Assembly (NCBI GenBank): GCA_011391175.1
Contig: JAABQZ010000010.1
Location: forward strand, 1 to 38,048
From: Methylophilaceae bacterium
GTDB lineage: Bacteria > Pseudomonadota > Gammaproteobacteria > Burkholderiales > Methylophilaceae
Direction of reading: 5' to 3'
Length of the DNA stretch: 38,048 nucleotides
In this document: positions 29,925-38,048 of the stretch, one piece after another
Numbering within the stretch: position 1 is the stretch's first letter
How the letters are laid out: the number at the start of each line of letters is the position of its first letter
Position numbers and translations under genes: made by a program
The notes under the pieces: model-generated
Seen by the model: only the letters and a program-made list of their open reading frames with translations
The model's database searches: none
What the model was told of the DNA's origin: nothing

Positions 29925-30068
29925 TTAAATTGACGCAATTTGTTTACGGCGTTTGTTGAGCAACCATACTTCAATCGCCATTGCCAAGAATGTCATACCG
30001 AAAGATCCCCACACATAAAAGGCATAACCGCCCATGGCTAAAAACTCACTGACGCTGTTCCAATGCAT
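29925..30068 (-). CDS. ccmD: Heme exporter protein CcmD
   Basis: 47 aa read by hand: MHWNSVSEFLAMGGYAFYVWGSFGMTFLAMAIEVWLLNKRRKQIASI*; single TM, correct position between ccmC and ccmE; not in supplied ORF track. Confidence 0.9.
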   Translation of the reverse strand: MHWNSVSEFLAMGGYAFYVWGSFGMTFLAMAIEVWLLNKRRKQIASI

Positions 30069-30126
30069 ATCGCTATTCCTGTATTAAATTAAAGCTCTGT
30101 AGTTACTTAAAAAATTTTTGCTAAAA

Positions 30127-30852
30127 CTACGCTTGCCTAAATTGCATCAATTTATTTTCGCGTTCTGTAATCTCACTGCGCACCCGCATTAAAATCACCG
30201 CGATACTGTATAACCAAAAGCCAATTGCCATTACCAGCATGCCTTGCAACATAATAGCCGCCATGGCAGGAGCCTTGGTTAGACTGACTGATGAGCCTTG
30301 ATGCAAGGTGTTCCACCATTTAACTGAGAAGTAAATAATAGGCACGTTAATCGCTCCAACAATAGCCAATACTGCACTGGCTTTATCGGCACGGTTTTTG
30401 TCATCAATCGCCGATTGCAATGAAAAATACCCAATATACAAAAATAATAAAATTAATTCTGAAGTCAGGCGAGCATCCCACACCCACCATGCCCCCCACA
30501 TGGGTTTACCCCAAAGTGAACCAGTCACCAACGCTAAAAAAGTAAACATCGCACCCGTAGGCGCGGTGGCGCTGGCCATCATGTACGACAGTTTAGCGTT
30601 AAACACCAAACCCATGCCCGCGTATAGCGCCATGAGTAGATATAAAAACATAGAAAACCAAGCCACCGGTACGTGCACAAAAATGATGCGGTATCCTTCA
30701 CCTTGCTGAAAATCGGTTGGCGCTACCAATAAGCCAAGATACAAGCCGTAGGCAATTAAAACGGCCGCGCCTGCCGCGCACCAAGGAATAATTTTTCCCG
30801 CCAGTGGATAGAACGTTTTGGGCGATGCATATTTAAACCAGTTAATGCTCAT
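30127..30852 (-). CDS. ccmC: Heme exporter protein CcmC
   Basis: 241 aa; IIFVHVPVAWFSMFLY, GKPMWGAWWVWDARLTSELILLFLYIGY (WWD motif). Confidence 0.95.
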   Translation of the reverse strand: MSINWFKYASPKTFYPLAGKIIPWCAAGAAVLIAYGLYLGLLVAPTDFQQGEGYRIIFVHVPVAWFSMFLYLLMALYAGMGLVFNAKLSYMMASATAPTGAMFTFLALVTGSLWGKPMWGAWWVWDARLTSELILLFLYIGYFSLQSAIDDKNRADKASAVLAIVGAINVPIIYFSVKWWNTLHQGSSVSLTKAPAMAAIMLQGMLVMAIGFWLYSIAVILMRVRSEITERENKLMQFRQA

Positions 30853-30903
30853 GTCTAAATTCCATTTTTGCTTCCGCTTTTAATACTTAAATTTGCAAAT
30901 AAC

Positions 30904-31611
30904 TTACTCTAACGCAATCTTGAGCGCCACGGATGACGCCAACGGTGCAAATACTAAAGACAACGCTAACACCCCGCCCAACAGCGAGACTGCACCATTG
31001 GGACTCATGCCAACTGATACTGCATTGACTGCGCCTGCACCAAACACTAATACTGGGATATACAAAGGCAACACCAATATAGCAATCAGCACGCCTGTGC
31101 CGCGTATGCCTAGCGTGAGCGCCGCGCCTATACTGCCAATTAAACTTAAAGCCATTGTCCCCATTAGCAACGACAACGCTAACACCTGCAATTGCTCACC
31201 AGTTAAATTAAACTGCAGACCGATTAAAGGCGCTACCAGCACTAACGGCAAACCAGAAAGCAACCAATGCGCGAATACCTTCATCAGCACAATTAATACC
31301 GTTGGTTGATTCGACAGCAGTAACTGCTCTAAAGTGCCATCTGCATGGTCACTAGCAAATATGCGGGGTAGCGACAACATGCAAGACAGCAACGCGGTGA
31401 CCCAAAGCACGCTGGGTGCCATCGCACTGAGCAATTTAGGGTCAGATCCAGAGCCTAGTGGAAACAAACTAGCGGCTATAATAAAAAAGAAAAACACCGC
31501 AGTGACATCCGATTGGCGACGCAATGCGACCTTAATATCTCGCGCTAAGATGTGATATAGCACTGAAAGTGTACCGATTTGTTTGCTGGCTGAAATGTGC
31601 ACATTAGCCAT
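30904..31611 (-). CDS. ccmB: Heme exporter protein CcmB
   Basis: 235 aa; six-TM; FFFFIIAASLFPLGSGSDPKLLSAMAPSVLWVTALLS. Confidence 0.94.
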   Translation of the reverse strand: MANVHISASKQIGTLSVLYHILARDIKVALRRQSDVTAVFFFFIIAASLFPLGSGSDPKLLSAMAPSVLWVTALLSCMLSLPRIFASDHADGTLEQLLLSNQPTVLIVLMKVFAHWLLSGLPLVLVAPLIGLQFNLTGEQLQVLALSLLMGTMALSLIGSIGAALTLGIRGTGVLIAILVLPLYIPVLVFGAGAVNAVSVGMSPNGAVSLLGGVLALSLVFAPLASSVALKIALE

Positions 31612-32252
31612 TAAGCATCCAGCTTCAACTGCATAAAATGCGGCACATTTAAACTAAAATCTTGGTGCGAAGTCATCACCACTATACCGCCAGCCTTGGC
31701 AAAGTTTTCGATTTTCTGTTTCACCAAGTCGGTCGCAACCGCATCCAGCGCCGTAAATGGCTCGTCCAAAATCCACAATGGTAAATCTTGTAACCACAAA
31801 CGCGCTAGCACGACACGTCGCTTTTGGCCTTGCGATAACATGCGTGTTGGCAAATGCAAGGCTTTGGCTAATCCTAGCGCTTCTAAAACTGATAACACTT
31901 GAGGCTTATCAACTGCTAATCCCAATTGTGCTAACGAAAACTGCAAGTTCTCGAGTGCGGTTAAGTCTTCTTTAATGCCTGGCAAATGGCCAATGTACAA
32001 TATATTTTTACTGTACTCCTCTGCCATTCCTTTAATATTGTCCCCACACCAATCGACATCACCAGCATAAGGGTGTGTCAGCCCGCAAAGCATGCGTAAT
32101 AAGGTGGTTTTACCTGCACCATTTTCGCCTTGTAAATACAACACATCGCCATTTTTAAGAGAAAAATTGAGCTGCTTAAACAACATGCGTTCACCACGCA
32201 CTACCGCTAAATTGGTGACCACTAAAGAATGATTATTGGCTGGTGAAATCAT
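31611..32252 (-). CDS. ccmA: Heme exporter ATP-binding protein CcmA (start probably at the internal ATG, 32252)
   Basis: YLQGENGAGKTTLLRMLCGL, LSQGQKRRVVLARLWL, LWILDEPFTALD. The first 17 aa of the supplied ORF (MPQCLTFAFLLLISSIQ) do not look like CcmA, so the start is moved to MISPANNHSLVV. Confidence 0.92.
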   Translation of the reverse strand: MISPANNHSLVVTNLAVVRGERMLFKQLNFSLKNGDVLYLQGENGAGKTTLLRMLCGLTHPYAGDVDWCGDNIKGMAEEYSKNILYIGHLPGIKEDLTALENLQFSLAQLGLAVDKPQVLSVLEALGLAKALHLPTRMLSQGQKRRVVLARLWLQDLPLWILDEPFTALDAVATDLVKQKIENFAKAGGIVVMTSHQDFSLNVPHFMQLKLDA

Positions 32253-32333
32253 TTGGATACTACTAATTAATAGTAAAAAAGCGAAAGTTAGACATTGCGG
32301 CATTATGCCACACTAGGCATTATTTACGCTGCT

Positions 32334-33698
32334 TTAACGCATGCCTGGCAACTTGCCACCCATCATACTGCCCATGCCACGCATCATTTTAGCCATGCCG
32401 CCCTTGCTAAACATCTTCATCATTTTTTGCGTTTCTTCAAACTGTTTTAGCAAGCGATTCACTTCTTGCACCTGTACGCCACTACCATCGGCAATACGCT
32501 TTTTACGGGTAGCTTTGATAAGTTCAGGTTTTCGACGCTCCAGTGGCGTCATGCTATTGATAATACCTTCAATGCGACGCAGCGATTTATCTGCATCTTC
32601 ATTATTCACCTTGGCAGCCATGTTGGCCATTTGGGCTGGCATTTTATCCATCAGCGCACCCATGCCGCCCATTTTGCGCATTTGGCTCATCTGACTCTTA
32701 AAATCTTCCAAATCAAATTTGCTGCCGCTTTTAATCTTGTCAGCAACTTTTTTCGCCTCGGCCATATCGACATTTTTATGCGCTTGTTCAATTAAGCCCA
32801 ATACGTCGCCCATGCCCAATATACGGCCCGCCATGCGGTCTGGGTAAAACGGCTCTAGGCCATCTACTTTCTCGCTAACACCAATAAACTTAATCGGCTG
32901 GCCTGTCACATGGCGCACACTTAATGCCGCACCACCACGCGCATCGCCATCTAGTTTGGTCAATACAACACCCGTCAAAGGCAGGGTATCGCCAAACGCC
33001 TTGGCGGTATTTACTGCATCTTGGCCTTGCATGGCATCTACCACGAATAAGGTTTCGATGGGTTTTAGGTAATCATGCAGCACTCTGATTTCTGCCATCA
33101 TCGCCTCATCAATGCCCAAGCGACCGGCGGTGTCAAAAATCAACACATCGTAATAATTTTTCTTGGCGAAATCGATGGCCTGCGAGGCAATATCCACGGG
33201 CTTCTGCGAGGCATTACTATCAAAGCAATCAATATCCAATTGCTTGGCTAAGGTTTGTAGCTGGGTAATCGCTGCTGGGCGATAGACATCGGCGCTGGCC
33301 AGCAAGACTTTTTTCTTTTGCTCTTTGAGTAATTTGGCTAATTTAGCCGATGTCGTGGTTTTGCCAGAGCCCTGCAAACCCGCCATCAAAATAATAGCCG
33401 GCGGTTGCGTGGCTAAGTTCAAACCCACATTGGCTTTACCCATGAGCGCGGTCAGCTCGTCATTCACTACCTCAATCACCGCTTGACCCGGGGTCAAGCT
33501 TTGCAAAACCTCTTTACCCTGTGCGCGCTCTTTTACCTTAGCGATAAAGTCTTTTACCACAGGCAACGCGACGTCCGCTTCTAGTAGCGCCATGCGTACT
33601 TCGCGCATCGCGTCGCTAATATTGTCTTCTGTGAGTCGCGCTTGTCCGCGTAAATTTTTGATGACGCCTTGTAAGCGGCCGGTTAAATTTTCTAGCAT
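32334..33698 (-). CDS. ffh: Signal recognition particle protein
   Basis: 454 aa; GLQGSGKTTTSAKLAKLL, DTAGRLGIDEAMM, TKLDGDARGGAALS, C-terminal Met-rich M domain. Confidence 0.97.
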   Translation of the reverse strand: MLENLTGRLQGVIKNLRGQARLTEDNISDAMREVRMALLEADVALPVVKDFIAKVKERAQGKEVLQSLTPGQAVIEVVNDELTALMGKANVGLNLATQPPAIILMAGLQGSGKTTTSAKLAKLLKEQKKKVLLASADVYRPAAITQLQTLAKQLDIDCFDSNASQKPVDIASQAIDFAKKNYYDVLIFDTAGRLGIDEAMMAEIRVLHDYLKPIETLFVVDAMQGQDAVNTAKAFGDTLPLTGVVLTKLDGDARGGAALSVRHVTGQPIKFIGVSEKVDGLEPFYPDRMAGRILGMGDVLGLIEQAHKNVDMAEAKKVADKIKSGSKFDLEDFKSQMSQMRKMGGMGALMDKMPAQMANMAAKVNNEDADKSLRRIEGIINSMTPLERRKPELIKATRKKRIADGSGVQVQEVNRLLKQFEETQKMMKMFSKGGMAKMMRGMGSMMGGKLPGMR

Positions 33699-33775
33699 GT
33701 CGTATTACCTCTTGGAATTGTATAATTTTACATGAAGCTATTAAGTTTGACGCGGTTTTGCGCCATAATCACGTT

Positions 33776-34588
33776 ATGCAAACATTTATTCCGTATTTAG
33801 TTGTCGCGTTCATTTACTTTGCGGTTGCTGCTGATTTTTGGCGTGGCAACAAAACTAGTGCTAACAACAATGCAATCGCATTTAAATTGCACTCCGCTAT
33901 GTTGGTGCTGGGACTGGTGGTGCACGGCTGGCTACTTTATGTAGAGTTATTTTCGCAAGGCTTTAATTTAGGCTTTTACCACGCACTCTCTGCCATCTTG
34001 TGGCTGACCGTGCTGATTTATTGGCTGGCCGATTTAGAGCATCAACTACACAGCTTACAAGCGTTTGTGCTACCGCCCGCGGCGGTTTGCGCATTGTTAC
34101 CGGCATTTTTTGATAGCAGCTATATTTTGCCAGTAAACGCCTCTGGCCTATTTGTTGCGCACATTGGTATAGCCTTGCTGGCTTATAGTTTAATCACTTT
34201 TGCTGCCCTGCACGCGCTACTCATGTACTTTGCAGAGGCCAGTTTGCACAACAAACCCAGCCCATTAAAGTCACTCGATTTTCCGCCTTTGATGGTAATG
34301 GAAAGCTTATTATTTAAAGTGATTGGCTTAGGCTTTATTTTACTCACCGTCACCCTGCTTAGCGGCATGCTATTCAGCGAGCAGATATTTAACCAACCCC
34401 TGCAATTTAACCACAAGACGATATTTTCTATCGCCAGCTGGCTGATTTATGGCGGGCTATTATTTGGTAGATTTAAATTTGGCTGGCGTGGTAAAAAAGC
34501 CATTCGCTGGACCTTAATTGGCTTTGTATTATTGTTGCTGGCTTACGTGGGCAGCAAGTTTATATTGCAAGTCATTCTCAACAAATAG
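33776..34588 (+). CDS. CcsA/YpjD-family inner membrane protein
   Basis: Multi-TM; cytochrome c assembly-type protein; divergent from ffh, a recurring neighbourhood for ypjD. Start set at MQTFIPYL (33776) rather than 33758. Confidence 0.8.
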   Translation: MQTFIPYLVVAFIYFAVAADFWRGNKTSANNNAIAFKLHSAMLVLGLVVHGWLLYVELFSQGFNLGFYHALSAILWLTVLIYWLADLEHQLHSLQAFVLPPAAVCALLPAFFDSSYILPVNASGLFVAHIGIALLAYSLITFAALHALLMYFAEASLHNKPSPLKSLDFPPLMVMESLLFKVIGLGFILLTVTLLSGMLFSEQIFNQPLQFNHKTIFSIASWLIYGGLLFGRFKFGWRGKKAIRWTLIGFVLLLLAYVGSKFILQVILNK

Positions 34589-35761
34589 CTAGTAATTTGC
34601 TGGATTGTATTTACTCGCGACTGCACTTGTGTGTTGCATAAATGCGCTTAGGGTTTTTCTCTGTAGCACTGACGTATGCACTTGTAATGTGCCGTCTTGT
34701 GTCAATTTTTTAAAATCGCGCGCGCCTAATTTACCCGCAGCACCGACTAAAGTTGCCCACTCCTTATGTGCAATAGCCGCCACATCGCCTTTGATATTTT
34801 TGGCGCTCTCCATAAACTTAACGCCCACTTTTGCATCGCCAAGCGCATCTATCATCCAGCGTAACGCAATATCAGATAAGCCCGCCTCTTTGTAACCGCC
34901 ACCGACATCGGCATGCGCGCCAGCAAACAATGCTTGCTGAATACCCTCCCGCTTATCCCATAAAGTTGGCGTAAACAGCAAACGCATTTCATCCAGCGCC
35001 ACCGCATGAAAGCCGTGTTTTACTTTGGGATTGAGTGCATTATCGGCAAAGGCAAAGCCATCCCTAATCTCAGCGCGGTTATCGTCAAACTCAAAATCCG
35101 GAATACCCAGCGCACCCACGGTATCCCATACCGCAACCGCTTCTACACTGATATTTTTAATGAAGTCATCTTCATCAATACTATTTTGCAAAAAATAATT
35201 TTTTAGGCTGGTAAATGCGGTGAGCATGTTCTGTAACCGGCTTTTGTAGGATTTCTGCTTAATGCCTTCACGGTAGCTAAACCAAGCACGTATCGCCATA
35301 TCGTAGGACTGTTCTTCACCTTGGTTAAATTTTCTAGCTAACAACCCCTTATTGGTGATTAAGCCAGCAAGCGCTCTGGCCGTATAGGCGCCACGGCTAA
35401 AACCGATAATAAAAATTTTGTCGCCTTCAACATAATTTCTAGAAATAAATGTGTAGCCGCGTGCAATGCGCTCGATTAAACCAAAACCAAACGCACCACC
35501 CAACATTTGCCGCAGCTTATAGTTGGAATCGCCTACCCCATTGATATATTTAGAAATCTGGAGAACACTCTCATCAACAATTAAGCTTTTTTCATACTCA
35601 GTGACACGGCCAGTAAGTTCGGAGTGGTGAATTTTAGAGACATGCTTACCAGCAAGATAGGTAAACAATTTGAAGACATTGGAGGGCGCGTCAGAATCAT
35701 CCAGCTCATCGCCAGGCCTGTTCCAAGTACCATCTGCGCAAAAAATAATATTTTTAGCCAT
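34589..35761 (-). CDS. DUF2235-domain alpha/beta hydrolase-like protein
   Basis: 390 aa; IIFCADGTWNRPGDE, IIGFSRGAYTARALAGLI (GxSxG), AGAHADVGGGYKEAGLSDIALRWM. Confidence 0.85.
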   Translation of the reverse strand: MAKNIIFCADGTWNRPGDELDDSDAPSNVFKLFTYLAGKHVSKIHHSELTGRVTEYEKSLIVDESVLQISKYINGVGDSNYKLRQMLGGAFGFGLIERIARGYTFISRNYVEGDKIFIIGFSRGAYTARALAGLITNKGLLARKFNQGEEQSYDMAIRAWFSYREGIKQKSYKSRLQNMLTAFTSLKNYFLQNSIDEDDFIKNISVEAVAVWDTVGALGIPDFEFDDNRAEIRDGFAFADNALNPKVKHGFHAVALDEMRLLFTPTLWDKREGIQQALFAGAHADVGGGYKEAGLSDIALRWMIDALGDAKVGVKFMESAKNIKGDVAAIAHKEWATLVGAAGKLGARDFKKLTQDGTLQVHTSVLQRKTLSAFMQHTSAVASKYNPANY

Positions 35762-35849
35762 GACTTCTCCCTGTCAATCAAACAGATAGGTTACTGTTTT
35801 ATACAAGAAGTATAGCGCGAGAAAACTAAAAACTAAATGGACTGCACTT

Positions 35850-36515
35850 TCAGGGTCGTAAGCTGATTTCTGGCCAATGATGTAGTTTAGCGTGTGCAGT
35901 TAAAATGTCGTCCGCATCGACAGCAACGGGATTGGTCACTAACTGCATCAGCGGTAAATCATTATGCGAGTCTGAATAAAAATAACTCGTTTCAAAATCC
36001 TTTAGATTTTTGCCGCGCTCAGCCAACCATTGATTCAAGCGCGTCACTTTACCTTCCTGGAAGCTAGGCACGCCACTTACGCCACCTGTATATTCGCCAT
36101 TCACCATTTCAGGATCGCTACCAATCAGGTGTTCAATACCGTAAGCAGTTGCAATCGGCTTCGTTACAAAGCTGTTAGTGGCCGTAATCACCACGCACAA
36201 ATCCCCGGCAGACTTGTGTTGGTTTACTAATTTTTGTGCTTTATCAGTCATCATCGGGCGAATGACTTTTTGCATATACTTCAAATGCAATTCATCCAAA
36301 AATGACTTCTTGTGCTGGCTAAGTGGCTGCAGTTGAAACTTCAAAAACTCGGCAATATCCAAACTACCATTTTTGTAATCTTGGTAAAACTGCTCATTTC
36401 TATCGTGATGCGTCTTAGCATCTAGCAAGCCCTCGCTGATTAGAAATAAGCTCCAGTTGTAATCGCTATCGCCCGCAAGCAAAGTGTTATCAAGGTCAAA
36501 TAAAGCTAAATTCAA
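35850..36515 (-). CDS. HAD-superfamily IB (SerB/CicA-like) hydrolase
   Basis: 221 aa; LALFDLDNTLLAGDSDYNW, VITATNSFVTKPIA, YFYSDSHNDLPLM. Confidence 0.85.
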   Translation of the reverse strand: MNLALFDLDNTLLAGDSDYNWSLFLISEGLLDAKTHHDRNEQFYQDYKNGSLDIAEFLKFQLQPLSQHKKSFLDELHLKYMQKVIRPMMTDKAQKLVNQHKSAGDLCVVITATNSFVTKPIATAYGIEHLIGSDPEMVNGEYTGGVSGVPSFQEGKVTRLNQWLAERGKNLKDFETSYFYSDSHNDLPLMQLVTNPVAVDADDILTAHAKLHHWPEISLRP

Positions 36516-36563
36516 AATTTACTCCGTTATTTCTTAAGTCTAAACATTGAAAATACAGCAATG

Positions 36564-36626
36564 AGAACAAGGCGGCTGACGTAGGCAGTACGAATTGTAC
36601 GACAAGGAAAGCCAACACAGTTATCA
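36564..36626. repeat. Possible REP-like intergenic element
   Basis: AGAACAAGGCGGCTGACGTAGGCAGTACGAATTGTACGACAAGGAAAGCCAACACAGTTATCA, imperfect dyad centred on GTAC-GAATT-GTAC with flanking GGCT/AGCC; resembles a short repeat family remembered from other betaproteobacterial genomes. Confidence 0.35.
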
Positions 36627-37502
36627 TGCTTTATTTTCATTGTTTGCAGTTAATACTAAAAATACGCCCACTAAAATCACCGCCAGCGCCACATACTCCA
36701 GCATACCAACTTGCTCGCCGGCCAGCCAAATGCCTACCGCAAACGCCACGATTGGGTTTACAAACGTATTACTGCTGGCTACCAACGGACGTACAGTTTT
36801 AAGCAAATATTGATAAGCGCTATAAGCCACTAGCGAACCCAACACGATTAAAAATAACATGGCACCCCAAGATTTTACGCTGATTTTAGTTGGCCAAGTT
36901 TCGCCTGCAAACAGGCTCCAGCCCAACAACACCAAACCACCCACTAGCATTTGACATGCTGCACCCATTAAGCCTTTTGGCATGGCCAAGTGCTTACTCC
37001 AGACAGAGCCAAATGACCAACTAGCAGCAGCAAGTAGCAACAATAATGCACTAGTGACATCACCTTGCAAGCTGCCTTGCGTGTTTAATAACACAATGCC
37101 GACAAAGCCAATGGCGATACCCAGCCATTCGCGAACAGTGATTTTATGTCCCCAAATGGAAGAAAAAATCGCCATCCAAATCGGTGCCGTGGCAATAGAT
37201 AGTGCCGCCACGCTAGAGGATACCGTCAGCTGCACAAAGCACACCGTGCCATTGCCCATGGCTGGCAGCAAAAACCCTACAATGCTCGCCCCGCGCCATT
37301 CTTGTAGGGTTGGGTTTGACGTTCCCATTGCGCGTAATACGGCATACATCAACACACCTGCAATGATAAAACGTAAGCCGCCCATTAAAAACGGCGGAAA
37401 ACTTTCAACACCAAATTTAATGGCGAGGTAAGTTGAGCCCCAAATGAAGTAAGTGCAAAACAGCGCAAGCGCTACTAACATGGTTTGATTTTTTGTGTTC
37501 AA
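36624..37502 (-). CDS. EamA/RhaT-type DMT-family transporter
   Basis: 292 aa; 10-TM pattern; FIWGSTYLAIKFGVESFPPFLMGGLRFIIAG. Confidence 0.9.
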   Translation of the reverse strand: MNTKNQTMLVALALFCTYFIWGSTYLAIKFGVESFPPFLMGGLRFIIAGVLMYAVLRAMGTSNPTLQEWRGASIVGFLLPAMGNGTVCFVQLTVSSSVAALSIATAPIWMAIFSSIWGHKITVREWLGIAIGFVGIVLLNTQGSLQGDVTSALLLLLAAASWSFGSVWSKHLAMPKGLMGAACQMLVGGLVLLGWSLFAGETWPTKISVKSWGAMLFLIVLGSLVAYSAYQYLLKTVRPLVASSNTFVNPIVAFAVGIWLAGEQVGMLEYVALAVILVGVFLVLTANNENKA

Positions 37503-37606
37503 AATGAATGCTTATAGTCGCTTTTTCATTCAAAAAAATAATACGAACGAAAAACAATGCCCTGCAAGCCTTATGGATATTGGGCTGCAGAGCATCGAAT
37601 ATGAAG

Positions 37607-38048
37607 TTACAGCTGCGGATTCATTTTCTCATCTTTTGAATAGAGTTTGTTTAAACCATTCAAGTAGGCTTTCGCGGAAGCGACCACAATATCGGTATCG
37701 GCACCTTGGCCATTCACAATACGTCCGCCTTTCGCCAAACGCACCGTCACTTCACCTTGCGCATCGGTGCCACTGGTGATGTTATTGACCGAATATAATT
37801 GCAATTCTGCGCCGCTAGTCACCATGCTTTCAATGGCTTTAAAGGTGGCATCTACGGGGCCACCGCCATCGGCTTCGGCACGTTTTTCTATGCCGTTATC
37901 TGACAAAGTAAGCACCGCATGCGGGATTTCGCCTGTTTGTGACGCCACTTGCAAGTAGACTAATTTGTAGTTTTCGCTGGCTTCATGCACAAATTCGCCA
38001 CTGACCAAGGCGTGCAAATCTTCGTCAAAAATTTCTGACTTTTTATCC
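37607..38048 (-). CDS. leuA: 2-isopropylmalate synthase, C-terminal part (truncated by window edge)
   Basis: Frame open to the window edge ([20 protein letters not shown]...); LeuA regulatory domain motifs [53 protein letters not shown]. Confidence 0.95.
   Translation of the reverse strand, partial: DKKSEIFDEDLHALVSGEFVHEASENYKLVYLQVASQTGEIPHAVLTLSDNGIEKRAEADGGGPVDATFKAIESMVTSGAELQLYSVNNITSGTDAQGEVTVRLAKGGRIVNGQGADTDIVVASAKAYLNGLNKLYSKDEKMNPQL

Noticed and set aside
32253-32303. N-terminal 17 residues of the supplied CcmA ORF
   Set aside because: Hydrophobic stretch atypical for an ATPase; the internal ATG at 32252 gives a normal CcmA start.
34589-35761. DUF2235 protein as a T6SS effector with immunity module
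   Set aside because: No VgrG, PAAR, adaptor or immunity-like neighbour in the window; kept only as a hydrolase.

Overview
The window is chromosomal DNA from a betaproteobacterium-like autotroph or methylotroph (lineage inferred from gene content only). From left to right it contains: (1) a decayed left edge, with an outer-membrane beta-barrel pseudogene and a probable IS3-type OrfA N-terminal remnant; (2) a long minus-strand Calvin-cycle cluster, cbbL-cbbS-cbbX-fbp-prk-gph/cbbZ-fba-tpiA, followed co-directionally by the transhydrogenase genes pntAA-pntAB-pntB, with a divergent cbbR; (3) a plus-strand nitrate/nitrite assimilation locus: nasT, an RNA leader, nrtA-nrtB-nrtD, an alginate-export-type porin, then nirB, narK/nasA-type MFS, a PP2C phosphatase-Ser/Thr kinase fusion, nirD and the assimilatory nitrate reductase; (4) a minus-strand cytochrome c maturation operon ccmABCDEFGH, including a small ccmD missing from the ORF track; (5) ffh, a YpjD/CcsA-like membrane protein, a DUF2235 hydrolase, a HAD-IB hydrolase, an EamA transporter and a partial leuA. 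The most interesting signals are: a nested nitrogen-control circuit, with a near-consensus sigma54 promoter and NtrC-like palindrome in front of an orphan nasT, followed by a two-hairpin ANTAR target RNA (hexaloops AACGAT and AAAGCT, both A1/G4) and a long intrinsic terminator before nrtA; a second sigma54 promoter before nirB; and a membrane-anchored PP2C-kinase fusion inside the nitrite/nitrate reductase operon. All assignments are by reading only; no searches or computations were run.
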